NCBI GenBank assembly: GCA_045638565.1
Contig: JAZUBN010000010.1
Coordinates: 1 to 15,044 of the forward strand
DNA: 15,044 nucleotides
Reading direction: 5' to 3'
Source of the DNA: SIG471 sp045638565
GTDB taxonomy: Bacteria > Bacillota > Clostridia > Oscillospirales > Butyricicoccaceae
Shown: in pieces, positions 1 through 5,419 of the stretch
How the letters are laid out: the number at the start of each line of letters is the position of its first letter
Numbering within the stretch: the stretch's first letter is position 1
Position numbers and translations under genes: made by a program
The notes under the pieces: model-generated
Told to the model about the DNA's origin: nothing
Databases searched by the model: none
Seen by the model: the letters and a program-made list of their open reading frames with translations, nothing else

Positions 1-440
1 GTAAGGTTTTTGATGAGCTGCTGAGTAATTGTCGAGCCGCCGCCGAAATTATCACGGATTGGAACAACATAGTTGATGATAGCACCTATTGTACGCTTCC
101 AGTCTACACCATTGTGCTCATAGAATCTTGAGTCTTCAACAGAAACATAAGCATCGATGAGTGTCTGAGGAATATCCTCATAGTCTACCCAAATTCGATT
201 TTCACTGCCGTAAAGCTCTTCAAACTTAATTTCCTCGCCTGTATCCTTATCTACATAATAGATAAAGCTGGTGAAGTTAAGTCTGAAATCGTCAAGGTTG
301 ATATCAATTGTCGGACTTATGTAATACTTGACATAAGCTGCACCTGCCGCTATACATATAGTTGCCGTGGTAATACCAATAAGCACCAATGTAAGGACAG
401 TCATAAAGAATCCTTTCAGAATAGATTTTACAGTTTTCAA
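1..440 (-). CDS. Class A penicillin-binding protein (peptidoglycan glycosyltransferase), N-terminal part, cut by window edge
   Basis: The first 146 codons of a bifunctional cell-wall synthase that polymerises lipid II at the outer membrane face. The reading begins with a basic N-terminus (MKTVKSILKGFF), then a membrane anchor at about residues 12-36, then the GT51 domain. The GT51 motifs are visible: the catalytic-Glu motif VEDSRFYEHNGVDW (about residues 100-113) and GGGSTITQQLIKN (about 132-144) just before the edge. The start chosen is TTG at 440, with AAGAGG 8 nt upstream. It supplies the basic residues before the membrane segment. An in-frame ATG at 404 with AAAGGA 6 nt upstream is the alternative. 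The transpeptidase domain should lie beyond position 1 but is not seen. Confidence 0.93.
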   Translation of the reverse strand, partial: MKTVKSILKGFFMTVLTLVLIGITTATICIAAGAAYVKYYISPTIDINLDDFRLNFTSFIYYVDKDTGEEIKFEELYGSENRIWVDYEDIPQTLIDAYVSVEDSRFYEHNGVDWKRTIGAIINYVVPIRDNFGGGSTITQQLIKNL

Positions 441-474
441 TTTCAGTACCTCTTAATATTCTTTGACTTGTTTG

Positions 475-519
475 TTGTCGTATGCATTATGCACGAAATA
501 AATACCTTCTGAACGACAA
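475..519. repeat. Inverted repeat in the leader of the penicillin-binding protein gene
   Basis: TTGTCGT (475-481) is matched by ACGACAA (513-519), with a 31-nt interval that itself holds the dyad TGCATTATGCA (482-492). It lies between the predicted minus promoter and the gene start, so it would be in the 5' untranslated RNA. It could be an operator or a weak leader stem-loop. No known riboswitch class is recognised. Confidence 0.3.
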
Positions 520-531
520 TACTACTCATAT

Positions 532-561
532 ATTATACCACACTTCCATACCAAAATGCAA
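532..561 (-). promoter_or_regulatory. Sigma-A-type promoter for the penicillin-binding protein gene
   Basis: Read on the minus strand: -35 TTGCAT (561-556), an 18-nt spacer, -10 TATAAT (537-532). Transcription would begin near 525, giving a leader of about 85 nt before the TTG start at 440. Confidence 0.6.
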
Positions 562-625
562 GTGCTGAATATTTATGGGATTTTGGGCAAAAATAACTAT
601 AATTTAAATAGTTATGAGGTGTTTT

Positions 626-982
626 ATGAAAAACTCAATTAAACCTGTAATTTTATCATTCACGTTGATTTTAACAGTATTTTCAGCCGTTTTTGCCTTT
701 TCACAGGATAAAACAGAAGAAAAACAAGTTCTTTCAGCGATAAATACCACAGAATCCGCAATAATCAATGTCAGCACTACTGCCCCGCAGCATAATTATG
801 TCGCAAAAATATGGGGTGATTCTTTGGTTATTTTTGCCACAGACAACATGAATGAGCCATATTACATTTCTAATATCTCCCTTTATTCGCTGACAACTGA
901 GGATTATAAAAAGCTAAAAGACGGAATATATCTCGATACTCACGAGGATATTTCCCGTCTTTTGGAAGATTTTGAAAGTTAA
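626..982 (+). CDS. Small secreted or membrane-tethered protein, BofC C-terminal-domain-like
   Basis: A 118-aa protein of unproven function. Residues 1-26 form a signal peptide or anchor (MKNSIKPVILSFTLILTVFSAVFAFSQ). A polar stretch rich in Thr, Ser and Glu follows. The C-terminal half (about residues 55-118) reads as a compact domain: VAKIWGDSLVIF, then ISLYSLTTEDYKKLKDGIYLD, ending ISRLLEDFES. From memory this order resembles the small clostridial proteins with a BofC-type C-terminal domain; that is inference. GAGG at 616-619 sits 6 nt before the ATG at 626, so this start is preferred over the ATG at 614, which overlaps that site. A TATAAT at 598-603 lies upstream without a convincing -35. 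It converges on the next gene with a 3-nt gap and no terminator between. Confidence 0.75.
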   Translation: MKNSIKPVILSFTLILTVFSAVFAFSQDKTEEKQVLSAINTTESAIINVSTTAPQHNYVAKIWGDSLVIFATDNMNEPYYISNISLYSLTTEDYKKLKDGIYLDTHEDISRLLEDFES

Positions 983-985
983 TTG

Positions 986-1894
986 CTATCTGAGCTTAGG
1001 ATATGTACCATTGTCATACATCGCCTTAAGCGCATCCATTACGCTCTGCTTGTCTTCTGCGTAAGTTACACCATACCACTTATCTGTGCTTTCAAGGACA
1101 GTAACCTGACCCTTGCCTTCCTGCACAGCGCTGTCAACAGCAAATGGAAGATAGTATTCAGCCTTAAGGTTTGTCTTGTCCATATCTGTGAGGAACTGTA
1201 CAAAGCCAGCCTTCATATATTCAATCATCTCAGGTGTAAGACCCCATACATTCATGGATACCTTTGTGTCACCGGAAAGCTTTTCATATGTAACGCCGTC
1301 TTCCTTGAGATATTCGCCGTTGCCGTCAGCAGCCTTGCGGATTTTTGTGCGTTCTGTTACCTTTTTGAGCATGCCGTTTTCAACTTCACATACGCCGCGG
1401 GAAACATCGCCGTTTTCTGTGAGAGTATTATTGAGAACATATGCCACCATGCACATATTCATCTTGTCGCCGCCCTCATTATTCTTGAGGAAGTTATAAA
1501 GCTTTCTGTAGCAGTCTTCGCCATAGAAGTCATCTGCATTGATGATGCCAAAATTGCCCTTGATGTAAGGCGCTGCACAGATAACAGCGTGTGCTGTGCC
1601 CCAAGGCTTTACTCTGCCTTCAGGAACTGTAAAGCCTTCAGGAAGCATATCAATTTCCTGGAAAGCATAGCTGACATTCATATATTCTTCTGTCTTGCTG
1701 CCGATAACTTCTTTGAATGTTTCGTAGATTTCCTTCTTGATAACAAAGACAACATCACGGAAGCCTGCCTTGTATGCATCGTGAAGGGAATAATCTATAA
1801 TGATCTCACCATTAGGACCAAGCGGAGAAATCTGCTTAAGGCCGCCGAAACGGCTGCCCATACCTGCAGCTAAAACAACGAGAGTTGGATTCAT
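986..1894 (-). CDS. Nucleotidyltransferase (sugar-1-phosphate NTP-transferase family), substrate unknown
   Basis: 302 aa, with a GT-A-like NTP transferase fold. The N-terminus carries the signature LAAGMGSRFGGLKQ (residues 8-21), with the phosphate-binding glycine/arginine loop and Lys20. WGTAHAV (98-104) is the usual nucleotide-contact segment, and NADDFYG (119-125) supplies the metal-binding Asp. The C-terminal part (about 270-290) has WYGVTYAEDKQ, which I associate with a Firmicutes/Bacteroidetes subgroup annotated only as nucleotidyltransferase. Enzymes of this family join NTP and a sugar or alcohol phosphate, releasing pyrophosphate. There is no left-handed beta-helix acyltransferase domain, so it is not GlmU-like. 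AAGAGG sits 8 nt before the ATG. It is monocistronic and in opposite orientation to its neighbours, which do not reveal the pathway. Confidence 0.88.
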   Translation of the reverse strand: MNPTLVVLAAGMGSRFGGLKQISPLGPNGEIIIDYSLHDAYKAGFRDVVFVIKKEIYETFKEVIGSKTEEYMNVSYAFQEIDMLPEGFTVPEGRVKPWGTAHAVICAAPYIKGNFGIINADDFYGEDCYRKLYNFLKNNEGGDKMNMCMVAYVLNNTLTENGDVSRGVCEVENGMLKKVTERTKIRKAADGNGEYLKEDGVTYEKLSGDTKVSMNVWGLTPEMIEYMKAGFVQFLTDMDKTNLKAEYYLPFAVDSAVQEGKGQVTVLESTDKWYGVTYAEDKQSVMDALKAMYDNGTYPKLR

Positions 1895-1931
1895 AATTTA
1901 TACCTCTTTACACAATATTTGTATTACCTAT

Positions 1932-1960
1932 ATTCTATCATATCAGACCTTTTTTTACAA
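1932..1960 (-). promoter_or_regulatory. Promoter of the nucleotidyltransferase gene
   Basis: Minus strand: -35 TTGTAA (1960-1955), a 17-nt spacer, -10 TAGAAT (1937-1932), about 38 nt upstream of the ATG. Confidence 0.5.
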
Positions 1961-2003
1961 TATTTTCTCATTGGGATTTTTTGAAGATTTTTTCCAAAAA
2001 GTG

Positions 2004-2032
2004 TTGACAAATGCGATATTCTGTGTTATTAT
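2004..2032 (+). promoter_or_regulatory. Promoter of tRNA-Ser
   Basis: -35 TTGACA (2004-2009), a 17-nt spacer, -10 TATTAT (2027-2032). A perfect TATAAT (2030-2035) overlaps it, but its 20-nt spacing is too long. The predicted start near 2039 is a few bases before the tRNA. Confidence 0.7.
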
Positions 2033-2045
2033 AATTAAGCGCTTT

Positions 2046-2137
2046 GGAGAGATGGCTGAGCTGGCCTAAGGCGCACGATTGGAAATCGTGTGTACGTTAA
2101 TAGCGTACCGAGGGTTCGAATCCCTCTCTCTCCGCCA
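2046..2137 (+). tRNA. tRNA-Ser (anticodon GGA)
   Basis: The acceptor stem GGAGAGA (2046-2052) pairs with TCTCTCC (2127-2133), followed by discriminator G and an encoded CCA (2135-2137). The anticodon arm is CACGA-TTGGAAA-TCGTG, with GGA at 2081-2083, reading UCC and UCU. A long class II variable arm, GTACG paired with CGTAC, is diagnostic for Ser. The T arm is GAGGG-TTCGAAT-CCCTC. No integrase or attachment-site duplication is seen beside it. Confidence 0.97.
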
Positions 2138-2140
2138 TAG

Positions 2141-2176
2141 AAAGACCGTTCTTATGAACGGTCTTTTTTCTTTTTT
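2141..2176 (+). terminator. Rho-independent terminator of tRNA-Ser
   Basis: An 11-bp perfect stem, AAAGACCGTTC (2141-2151) with GAACGGTCTTT (2156-2166), and a TTAT loop, followed by a T-rich run to 2176. Confidence 0.93.
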
Positions 2177-2177
2177 A

Positions 2178-2206
2178 TTGAAACTTTCTGCAACATATAG
2201 TATAAT
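2178..2206 (+). promoter_or_regulatory. Strong promoter of the small-membrane-protein operon
   Basis: -35 TTGAAA (2178-2183), an exact 17-nt spacer, -10 TATAAT (2201-2206), immediately after the tRNA terminator. A short dyad, AACATA (2192-2197) with TATGTT (2207-2212), is centred on the -10 and could be an operator or chance. Confidence 0.8.
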
Positions 2207-2239
2207 TATGTTACTAATATTATAAAGGAGGTTTTAGAT

Positions 2240-2536
2240 ATGAGTACAATCGGTTTTTTCCTAAGCGTTATTGCAGGTATATTTGTCTTTCTCTTTTTAA
2301 TTTTCACATTTGCCGGAGCTTTTCCTCTTCCTGTCTTTCTTCTGATTTCTCTTCCAATGGCAGGACTTATATGGTTTGTCTTTAATATAAATAAGTTTCT
2401 TAAAGCCGAGAAGGCTGAACGCAAATCATTAAAGCTCATTCTCCCTCTTATAGTTTCAGCAATTCCTGCCGCATTTGCAATCTTTGTTATTATTTTTATT
2501 GTAGGCATCTTCACCGGCGCCATTTCTCTTATGTAA
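2240..2536 (+). CDS. Small membrane protein, paralogue 1 of 5
   Basis: 98 aa, function unknown. Compared with its four paralogues it has about 26 extra N-terminal residues that form an additional hydrophobic segment (residues 4-30). It then follows the common plan: helix about 29-50 (LISLPMAGLIWFVFNI), a short basic loop KFLKAEKAERKSLK (about 51-65), helix about 66-92 (PLIVSAIPAAFAIFVII) and the tail GIFTGAISLM. The basic loop suggests by the positive-inside rule that the loop faces the cytoplasm and the C-terminal tail lies outside; this is inference. AAAGGAGG at 2224-2231 sits 8 nt before the ATG. It is the first gene of the operon behind a near-consensus promoter. The DNA around LIWFV is almost identical to paralogue 2, so these two look like the most recent duplication. 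Confidence 0.85.
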   Translation: MSTIGFFLSVIAGIFVFLFLIFTFAGAFPLPVFLLISLPMAGLIWFVFNINKFLKAEKAERKSLKLILPLIVSAIPAAFAIFVIIFIVGIFTGAISLM

Positions 2537-2548
2537 GGAGGATTCATT

Positions 2549-2767
2549 ATGGGTTATTTTATTATTTTTCTTCTTATAGCTTTGCCGCTTGTAGGTCTTA
2601 TATGGTTTGTCAACACTCTGACTGCTTTTATAAAAGCAACATCTGCAGAACGCAAAACGGCTAAATTGCTTGCACCTCTCATAATTTCGTTCTTTCCTGC
2701 TGCCTTTGCTGTATTTATTATTGTTTTTATAGTAGGTATTTTCACAGGAGCTATTCCGCTTATGTAA
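2549..2767 (+). CDS. Small membrane protein, paralogue 2 of 5
   Basis: 72 aa, function unknown. Helix 1 is about residues 3-24 (LIALPLVGLIWFVNTL), followed by a loop with KATSAERKTAK and helix 2 at about 42-66 (PLIISFFPAAFAVFIIVFIV), ending GIFTGAIPLM. It is clearly the sister of paralogue 1 without that protein's N-terminal extension. The upstream gene's stop is fused to this gene's ribosome binding site (TAAGGAGG, 2534-2541), 7 nt before the ATG, so translation is probably coupled. The Lys/Arg-rich loop again predicts both termini outside. No cysteine, lipobox or leader-cleavage GG site is present, which argues against a lipoprotein or a double-glycine bacteriocin. Confidence 0.83.
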   Translation: MGYFIIFLLIALPLVGLIWFVNTLTAFIKATSAERKTAKLLAPLIISFFPAAFAVFIIVFIVGIFTGAIPLM

Positions 2768-2778
2768 AGGGGGATATT

Positions 2779-2997
2779 ATGGTATACCTCATTTCTTTTT
2801 TAATAATTCTGTTTCCAATGTTTTCCATTTTCACCTTTATCAAATGTTGGAATAGAGCCTTCGCTGATAATCTTGATAGAAAAACAAGATTTAAGCGTTT
2901 TGTTTATCTTCTTCTGGCCGCGATACCTATGTTTTTAACATTAAAAATATTTCAGGTAATTATTGATATCTTAAACGGTTCAATCAGCCTTATGTAA
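2779..2997 (+). CDS. Small membrane protein, paralogue 3 of 5 (most divergent)
   Basis: 72 aa, function unknown. Helix 1 is about residues 2-22 (FLIILFPMFSIFTFI), with a long basic loop KCWNRAFADNLDRKTRFKR and helix 2 at about 45-64 (YLLLAAIPMFLTLKIFQVI), ending DILNGSISLM. The Pro in each helix and the tail pattern G-S-I-x-L-M are retained, while the rest has drifted. It contains the only Cys (Lys-Cys-Trp) in the loop region of the set. AAAGGGGG overlaps the stop of the preceding gene, 5 nt before this ATG. Its place in the array and the shared tail are the main evidence that it is a paralogue rather than an unrelated small protein. Confidence 0.8.
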   Translation: MVYLISFLIILFPMFSIFTFIKCWNRAFADNLDRKTRFKRFVYLLLAAIPMFLTLKIFQVIIDILNGSISLM

Positions 2998-3010
2998 AGG
3001 AGGATTTGTT

Positions 3011-3226
3011 ATGTTAATCATGATTTTTATCTTCGCTACCATGATTCTCCCACCACTTGCCTGTCTTTTTTGGTTTTGCCGCAGTCTTGGAAGATTCATA
3101 ATGGCTTATCCCGAGGAAAGATGGACTTCATATTATCTTGCTCCACTTATTATCTCTTCAGTACCAGCTGCGTTTATAATGTATTATATCATTGGTATTT
3201 TTAATGGCTCTATTAATCTTATGTGA
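3011..3226 (+). CDS. Small membrane protein, paralogue 4 of 5
   Basis: 71 aa, function unknown. Helix 1 is about residues 3-24 (MILPPLACLFWFC), followed by the loop RSLGRFIMAYPEERWTSYY and helix 2 at about 43-62 (PLIISSVPAAFIMYYII), ending GIFNGSINLM. APLIIS..PAAF matches paralogue 2 closely, tying it to the family despite a different first helix and loop. The preceding stop merges with the ribosome binding site (TAAAGGAGG), 7 nt before the ATG. The loop carries a Glu-Glu pair as well as Arg, so it is less strongly basic than in paralogues 1-3. Confidence 0.82.
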   Translation: MLIMIFIFATMILPPLACLFWFCRSLGRFIMAYPEERWTSYYLAPLIISSVPAAFIMYYIIGIFNGSINLM

Positions 3227-3238
3227 CGGTGGCATATC

Positions 3239-3454
3239 ATGATACACTATATTATAATGATACTTCCCATACCTCTTTGCTCCATTGTGTGGTTTGCAAC
3301 CGCACTCCAGCTTGCTCTCAAAGCTCCACCAAACAGTGCATTGCGCAGAAAAAGGTTCAAGTGGGTTAAAATATCACTCATTCCCGTTATTCTTTCAATT
3401 ATAGTAGTTATATTTTTCGTCAGCATCTTTACAGGTGCTATAACCCTTATGTGA
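3239..3454 (+). CDS. Small membrane protein, paralogue 5 of 5
   Basis: 71 aa, function unknown. Helix 1 is about residues 3-25 (MILPIPLCSIVWFATAL), with the loop KAPPNSALRRKRFKWVK strongly basic and helix 2 at about 46-64 (SLIPVILSIIVVIFFV), ending SIFTGAITLM. The basic loop gives the clearest topology prediction of the five: loop inside, termini outside. Its ribosome binding site (GGTGG) follows the TGA of the preceding gene, 5 nt before the ATG. Its own stop (TGA at 3452-3454) merges with GAGGTG, the binding site of the 46-aa gene that follows. Confidence 0.82.
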   Translation: MIHYIIMILPIPLCSIVWFATALQLALKAPPNSALRRKRFKWVKISLIPVILSIIVVIFFVSIFTGAITLM

Positions 3455-3463
3455 GGTGTTTTT

Positions 3464-3604
3464 ATGTCGGACAAGACTTTCAGATGGACGATGATGCTCA
3501 CCGTTATTCTCGGCTATGCTGTCACTATAGCCCATGTTATATATGCTTCCAACGCGTACAAGAATGCTTCAATCATCTATTTTATGACCAAGGAATGGTG
3601 GTGA
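3464..3604 (+). CDS. 46-aa single-helix membrane protein
   Basis: A short gene in the same operon: 46 codons from ATG (3464) to TGA (3602-3604), product starting MSDKTFRWTMMLTVILGYAV and ending FMTKEWW. One hydrophobic segment (about residues 8-27) follows a short basic start, so it is probably a single-pass membrane protein. It lacks the G-A/S-I-x-L-M tail of the five genes before it and is not an obvious paralogue. GAGGTG at 3453-3458, fused to the preceding stop, gives 5-nt spacing. Its last codons GGTGGTGA serve as the binding site of the next gene, which begins 4 nt after its stop. Tight packing on both sides is the main evidence that it is real. Function unknown. Confidence 0.72.
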   Translation: MSDKTFRWTMMLTVILGYAVTIAHVIYASNAYKNASIIYFMTKEWW

Positions 3605-3608
3605 TTTT

Positions 3609-4565
3609 ATGAAGCTTTTCAAACAAATCACATCAATAATCCTTGTCATTGCGCTGTTTGCGTCATTTAATTTCAGCATCTGGTTTCTGCTGACGAGACG
3701 ATGCTATGACAATTACGGCACGACTACAATGGCTAAAATGATTGAACTGGAAAATTATATGCCTTTTGACGAAAACTCGCTTATCGTCAAAGTTGACAGT
3801 GATTTCAAAATTACCGAAAATATGCCCGTCCTCGATGGCGCGACTGCCCTTTTGCCGATTTATTCTGCTGTAATCAACGCTGTCTACCCAGAGGATTGTG
3901 TTATTCACGATGGCGAAGATTTTACTGCCGACAGCGCTATGCAGTATAAGAACACTCTGCGTGGCTACAAGGCCATCGTCGACGGCGACACCGATATTCT
4001 TTTCTGTGCAGGACCGTCCGCAGAGCAGGCTGAATACGCCAAGGAAAAGGACGTTGAGCTTGAATACGTGCCTATAGGCAGAGAGGCTTTTGTTTTCCTT
4101 GTCAATTCGCAGAATCCTATCGAGGATCTTTCTCAGGAAGAAATCCGCGGCATTTATGCCGGCAGATATAAGAACTGGAAGGATGTGGGCGGCGCAAACC
4201 GCATTATAAATCCTCTCACCCGACTTGAAGGAAGCGGAAGTCAGACGGCTCTTGTCAATTTCCTTGGAAATGAGAAAATCGGTAAAAAGTCTCCACTGGC
4301 TTTTATCGGTGGCACGCTCGGTTTCTCATTCCGCTATTATGTAGAGGGAATTGTAGGCAATTCAGGCGTTAAGATGGTTTCTGTTGACGGGGTATATCCT
4401 GATGTGGAAAATATCAAAAATGGCTCATACCCTATCGTAAGCGAATTCTACGCTATTTACCGCAAGGATAATACCAATGAAAATATTCATCCTCTTATCG
4501 AGTGGCTTCTCTCGGATGAAGGACAATACATAATCGAGCAAAGCGGATATGTTGGTATAAATTAA
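3609..4565 (+). CDS. Membrane-anchored PstS-like substrate-binding protein
   Basis: 318 aa. Residues 7-28 are an uncleaved-looking hydrophobic anchor ending in Leu-Leu-Thr-Arg-Arg; there is no lipobox Cys, so it is not a standard Gram-positive lipoprotein. The rest is a periplasmic-binding-protein type II domain of the PstS kind: DGATALLPIYSA (76-87) matches the first anion-binding helix, FVFLVNSQNPI (161-171) and LSQEEIRGIYAGRYKNWKDVGG (174-195) are typical hinge-region elements, and RLEGSGSQ (205-212) matches the Arg/Ser-Gly phosphate contacts of PstS (RxxGSGT). It is the last gene of the small-membrane-protein operon and has no pstC, pstA, pstB or phoU beside it. It may be a sensor or partner of the small membrane proteins rather than a transporter subunit; that is inference. 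Ligand unknown, phosphate-like oxyanion plausible. Confidence 0.85.
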   Translation: MKLFKQITSIILVIALFASFNFSIWFLLTRRCYDNYGTTTMAKMIELENYMPFDENSLIVKVDSDFKITENMPVLDGATALLPIYSAVINAVYPEDCVIHDGEDFTADSAMQYKNTLRGYKAIVDGDTDILFCAGPSAEQAEYAKEKDVELEYVPIGREAFVFLVNSQNPIEDLSQEEIRGIYAGRYKNWKDVGGANRIINPLTRLEGSGSQTALVNFLGNEKIGKKSPLAFIGGTLGFSFRYYVEGIVGNSGVKMVSVDGVYPDVENIKNGSYPIVSEFYAIYRKDNTNENIHPLIEWLLSDEGQYIIEQSGYVGIN

Positions 4566-4568
4566 AAT

Positions 4569-4592
4569 AAAGCTCCTCATATGAGGAGCTTT
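4569..4592. terminator. Bidirectional terminator shared by converging genes
   Basis: AAAGCTCCTC (4569-4578) pairs with GAGGAGCTTT (4583-4592) around ATAT. T-rich sequence follows on both strands (TATTTATT on plus, ATTTTAATTT on minus). It ends the operon on the plus strand and the CPBP protease gene on the minus strand. Confidence 0.9.
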
Positions 4593-4595
4593 TAT

Positions 4596-5393
4596 TTATT
4601 CAGGCTGGTATTTATATATCGTAATAAGTCCCGATATCATCAAAAATGTGCCTGTCAGCAGGATAATAAGTTCAGGATTTGATGATGTGCCCATAAATGA
4701 ATACATTATTATCGAGGCTATCGGCGACGAGATATTATATGCCATGTGCATTGCTATTGCCGCTTTTAATGAGCCTGTGCACACTTTGATATATCCGAGA
4801 ATAAGCCCCATAAACACAGCATAGCAAATCCATATAATGTCACCATGCATAAGACCGAAAATTATGCCCTGCAGAATTATTGCAAGTTCAACTGATGTTG
4901 CTTTTGAAAGAGTGCCGAGCACCACTCCTCTGAATACGATTTCTTCCATTAGCGGCACAAGTATTGCTACACCGATAAGCGCCAGATAGGATGAGGTTAC
5001 ACTCATATTGCCACTTGCCGCATTATATTCTTCGACAGCCTGCTGTGAAAATATGCTGTTCATAACGATAGTTGTCCAGAAATTACCGCCTATACCAACG
5101 AGCACACAGGCATAAGTAATTCTGCCACGGATATTTTTACCCCAATCGATATATTCGGAAAATGTCTTTTTCCTCAGCTTAGAAATAAGCCATATTACGC
5201 CTATTGTAAGTGCAGCAGAAATATATGTCACAGCCACTACATTATCGGTCAATACATAATCGAGTGCCTGCTCGTACGAAAGTTCGGTTGTAATATATTT
5301 ATATGCCACCATCGCAAGTGCGACCAGATACTGTGAGCCTGCAAGCAAAGCTACCATCAGTCCGCATTTGACAAATGCTTTTATTTTCTTCAA
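4596..5393 (-). CDS. CPBP family intramembrane glutamic endopeptidase (CAAX/Abi type)
   Basis: 265 aa polytopic membrane protein with about six to eight hydrophobic segments. The three family motifs are present: EEIVFRG with Glu150, Glu151 and Arg155; FGLMHGD with His183; and HMAYN with His216 and Asn220. These form the intramembrane active site of the Rce1/CPBP fold. In bacteria such proteins act in peptide maturation, bacteriocin self-immunity or signalling; the substrate here is unknown. The start is TTG at 5393 with a perfect AGGAGG 5 nt upstream (minus strand ACAGGAGGCAAAATTG), a strong reason to accept the rare codon. It converges with the small-membrane-protein operon across a shared terminator and diverges from nth. 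Confidence 0.92.
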   Translation of the reverse strand: MKKIKAFVKCGLMVALLAGSQYLVALAMVAYKYITTELSYEQALDYVLTDNVVAVTYISAALTIGVIWLISKLRKKTFSEYIDWGKNIRGRITYACVLVGIGGNFWTTIVMNSIFSQQAVEEYNAASGNMSVTSSYLALIGVAILVPLMEEIVFRGVVLGTLSKATSVELAIILQGIIFGLMHGDIIWICYAVFMGLILGYIKVCTGSLKAAIAMHMAYNISSPIASIIMYSFMGTSSNPELIILLTGTFLMISGLITIYKYQPE

Positions 5394-5419
5394 TTTTGCC
5401 TCCTGTTATAAGTTGGGTC

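Larger units (their letters stand above)
2240..3454 (+). repeat. Array of five tandem paralogous small membrane-protein genes
   Basis: Five consecutive genes (2240, 2549, 2779, 3011 and 3239) encode two-helix proteins. All end in the pattern I/V-x-x-I-F/L-x-G-A/S-I-x-L-M followed by stop. All carry a Pro in the first helix, and four carry S/A-x-x-P in the second. The first two are the closest pair, sharing PAAFA, IVGIFTGAI and at DNA level CTTATATGGTTTGTC; the others have drifted far. Synonymous codon differences inside the conserved tail show that selection acts on protein rather than DNA. The array is explained by repeated gene duplication within one operon. Confidence 0.85.

Noticed and set aside
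983..1873. A 296-codon plus-strand frame over the nucleotidyltransferase gene
   Set aside because: It is the exact antisense shadow of a gene with a clear NTP-transferase signature, and its translation is Cys/Ile/Phe-rich without motifs.
2046..2176. tRNA-Ser as an integration site for a mobile element carrying the small-membrane-protein operon
   Set aside because: No integrase, no direct repeat of the tRNA 3' end and no far boundary are visible; the operon simply begins after the tRNA terminator.
2240..3454. The small proteins as a double-glycine or class II bacteriocin cluster
   Set aside because: They have no leader peptide with a GG cleavage site, no peptidase-containing ABC exporter and no immunity arrangement; two long helices and a basic cytoplasmic loop fit membrane proteins. 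The CPBP gene nearby is on the opposite strand in a separate unit.
3609..4565. A standard phosphate importer operon
   Set aside because: Only a PstS-like domain is present. The genes before it are small membrane proteins, not PstC/PstA, and a terminator follows immediately.
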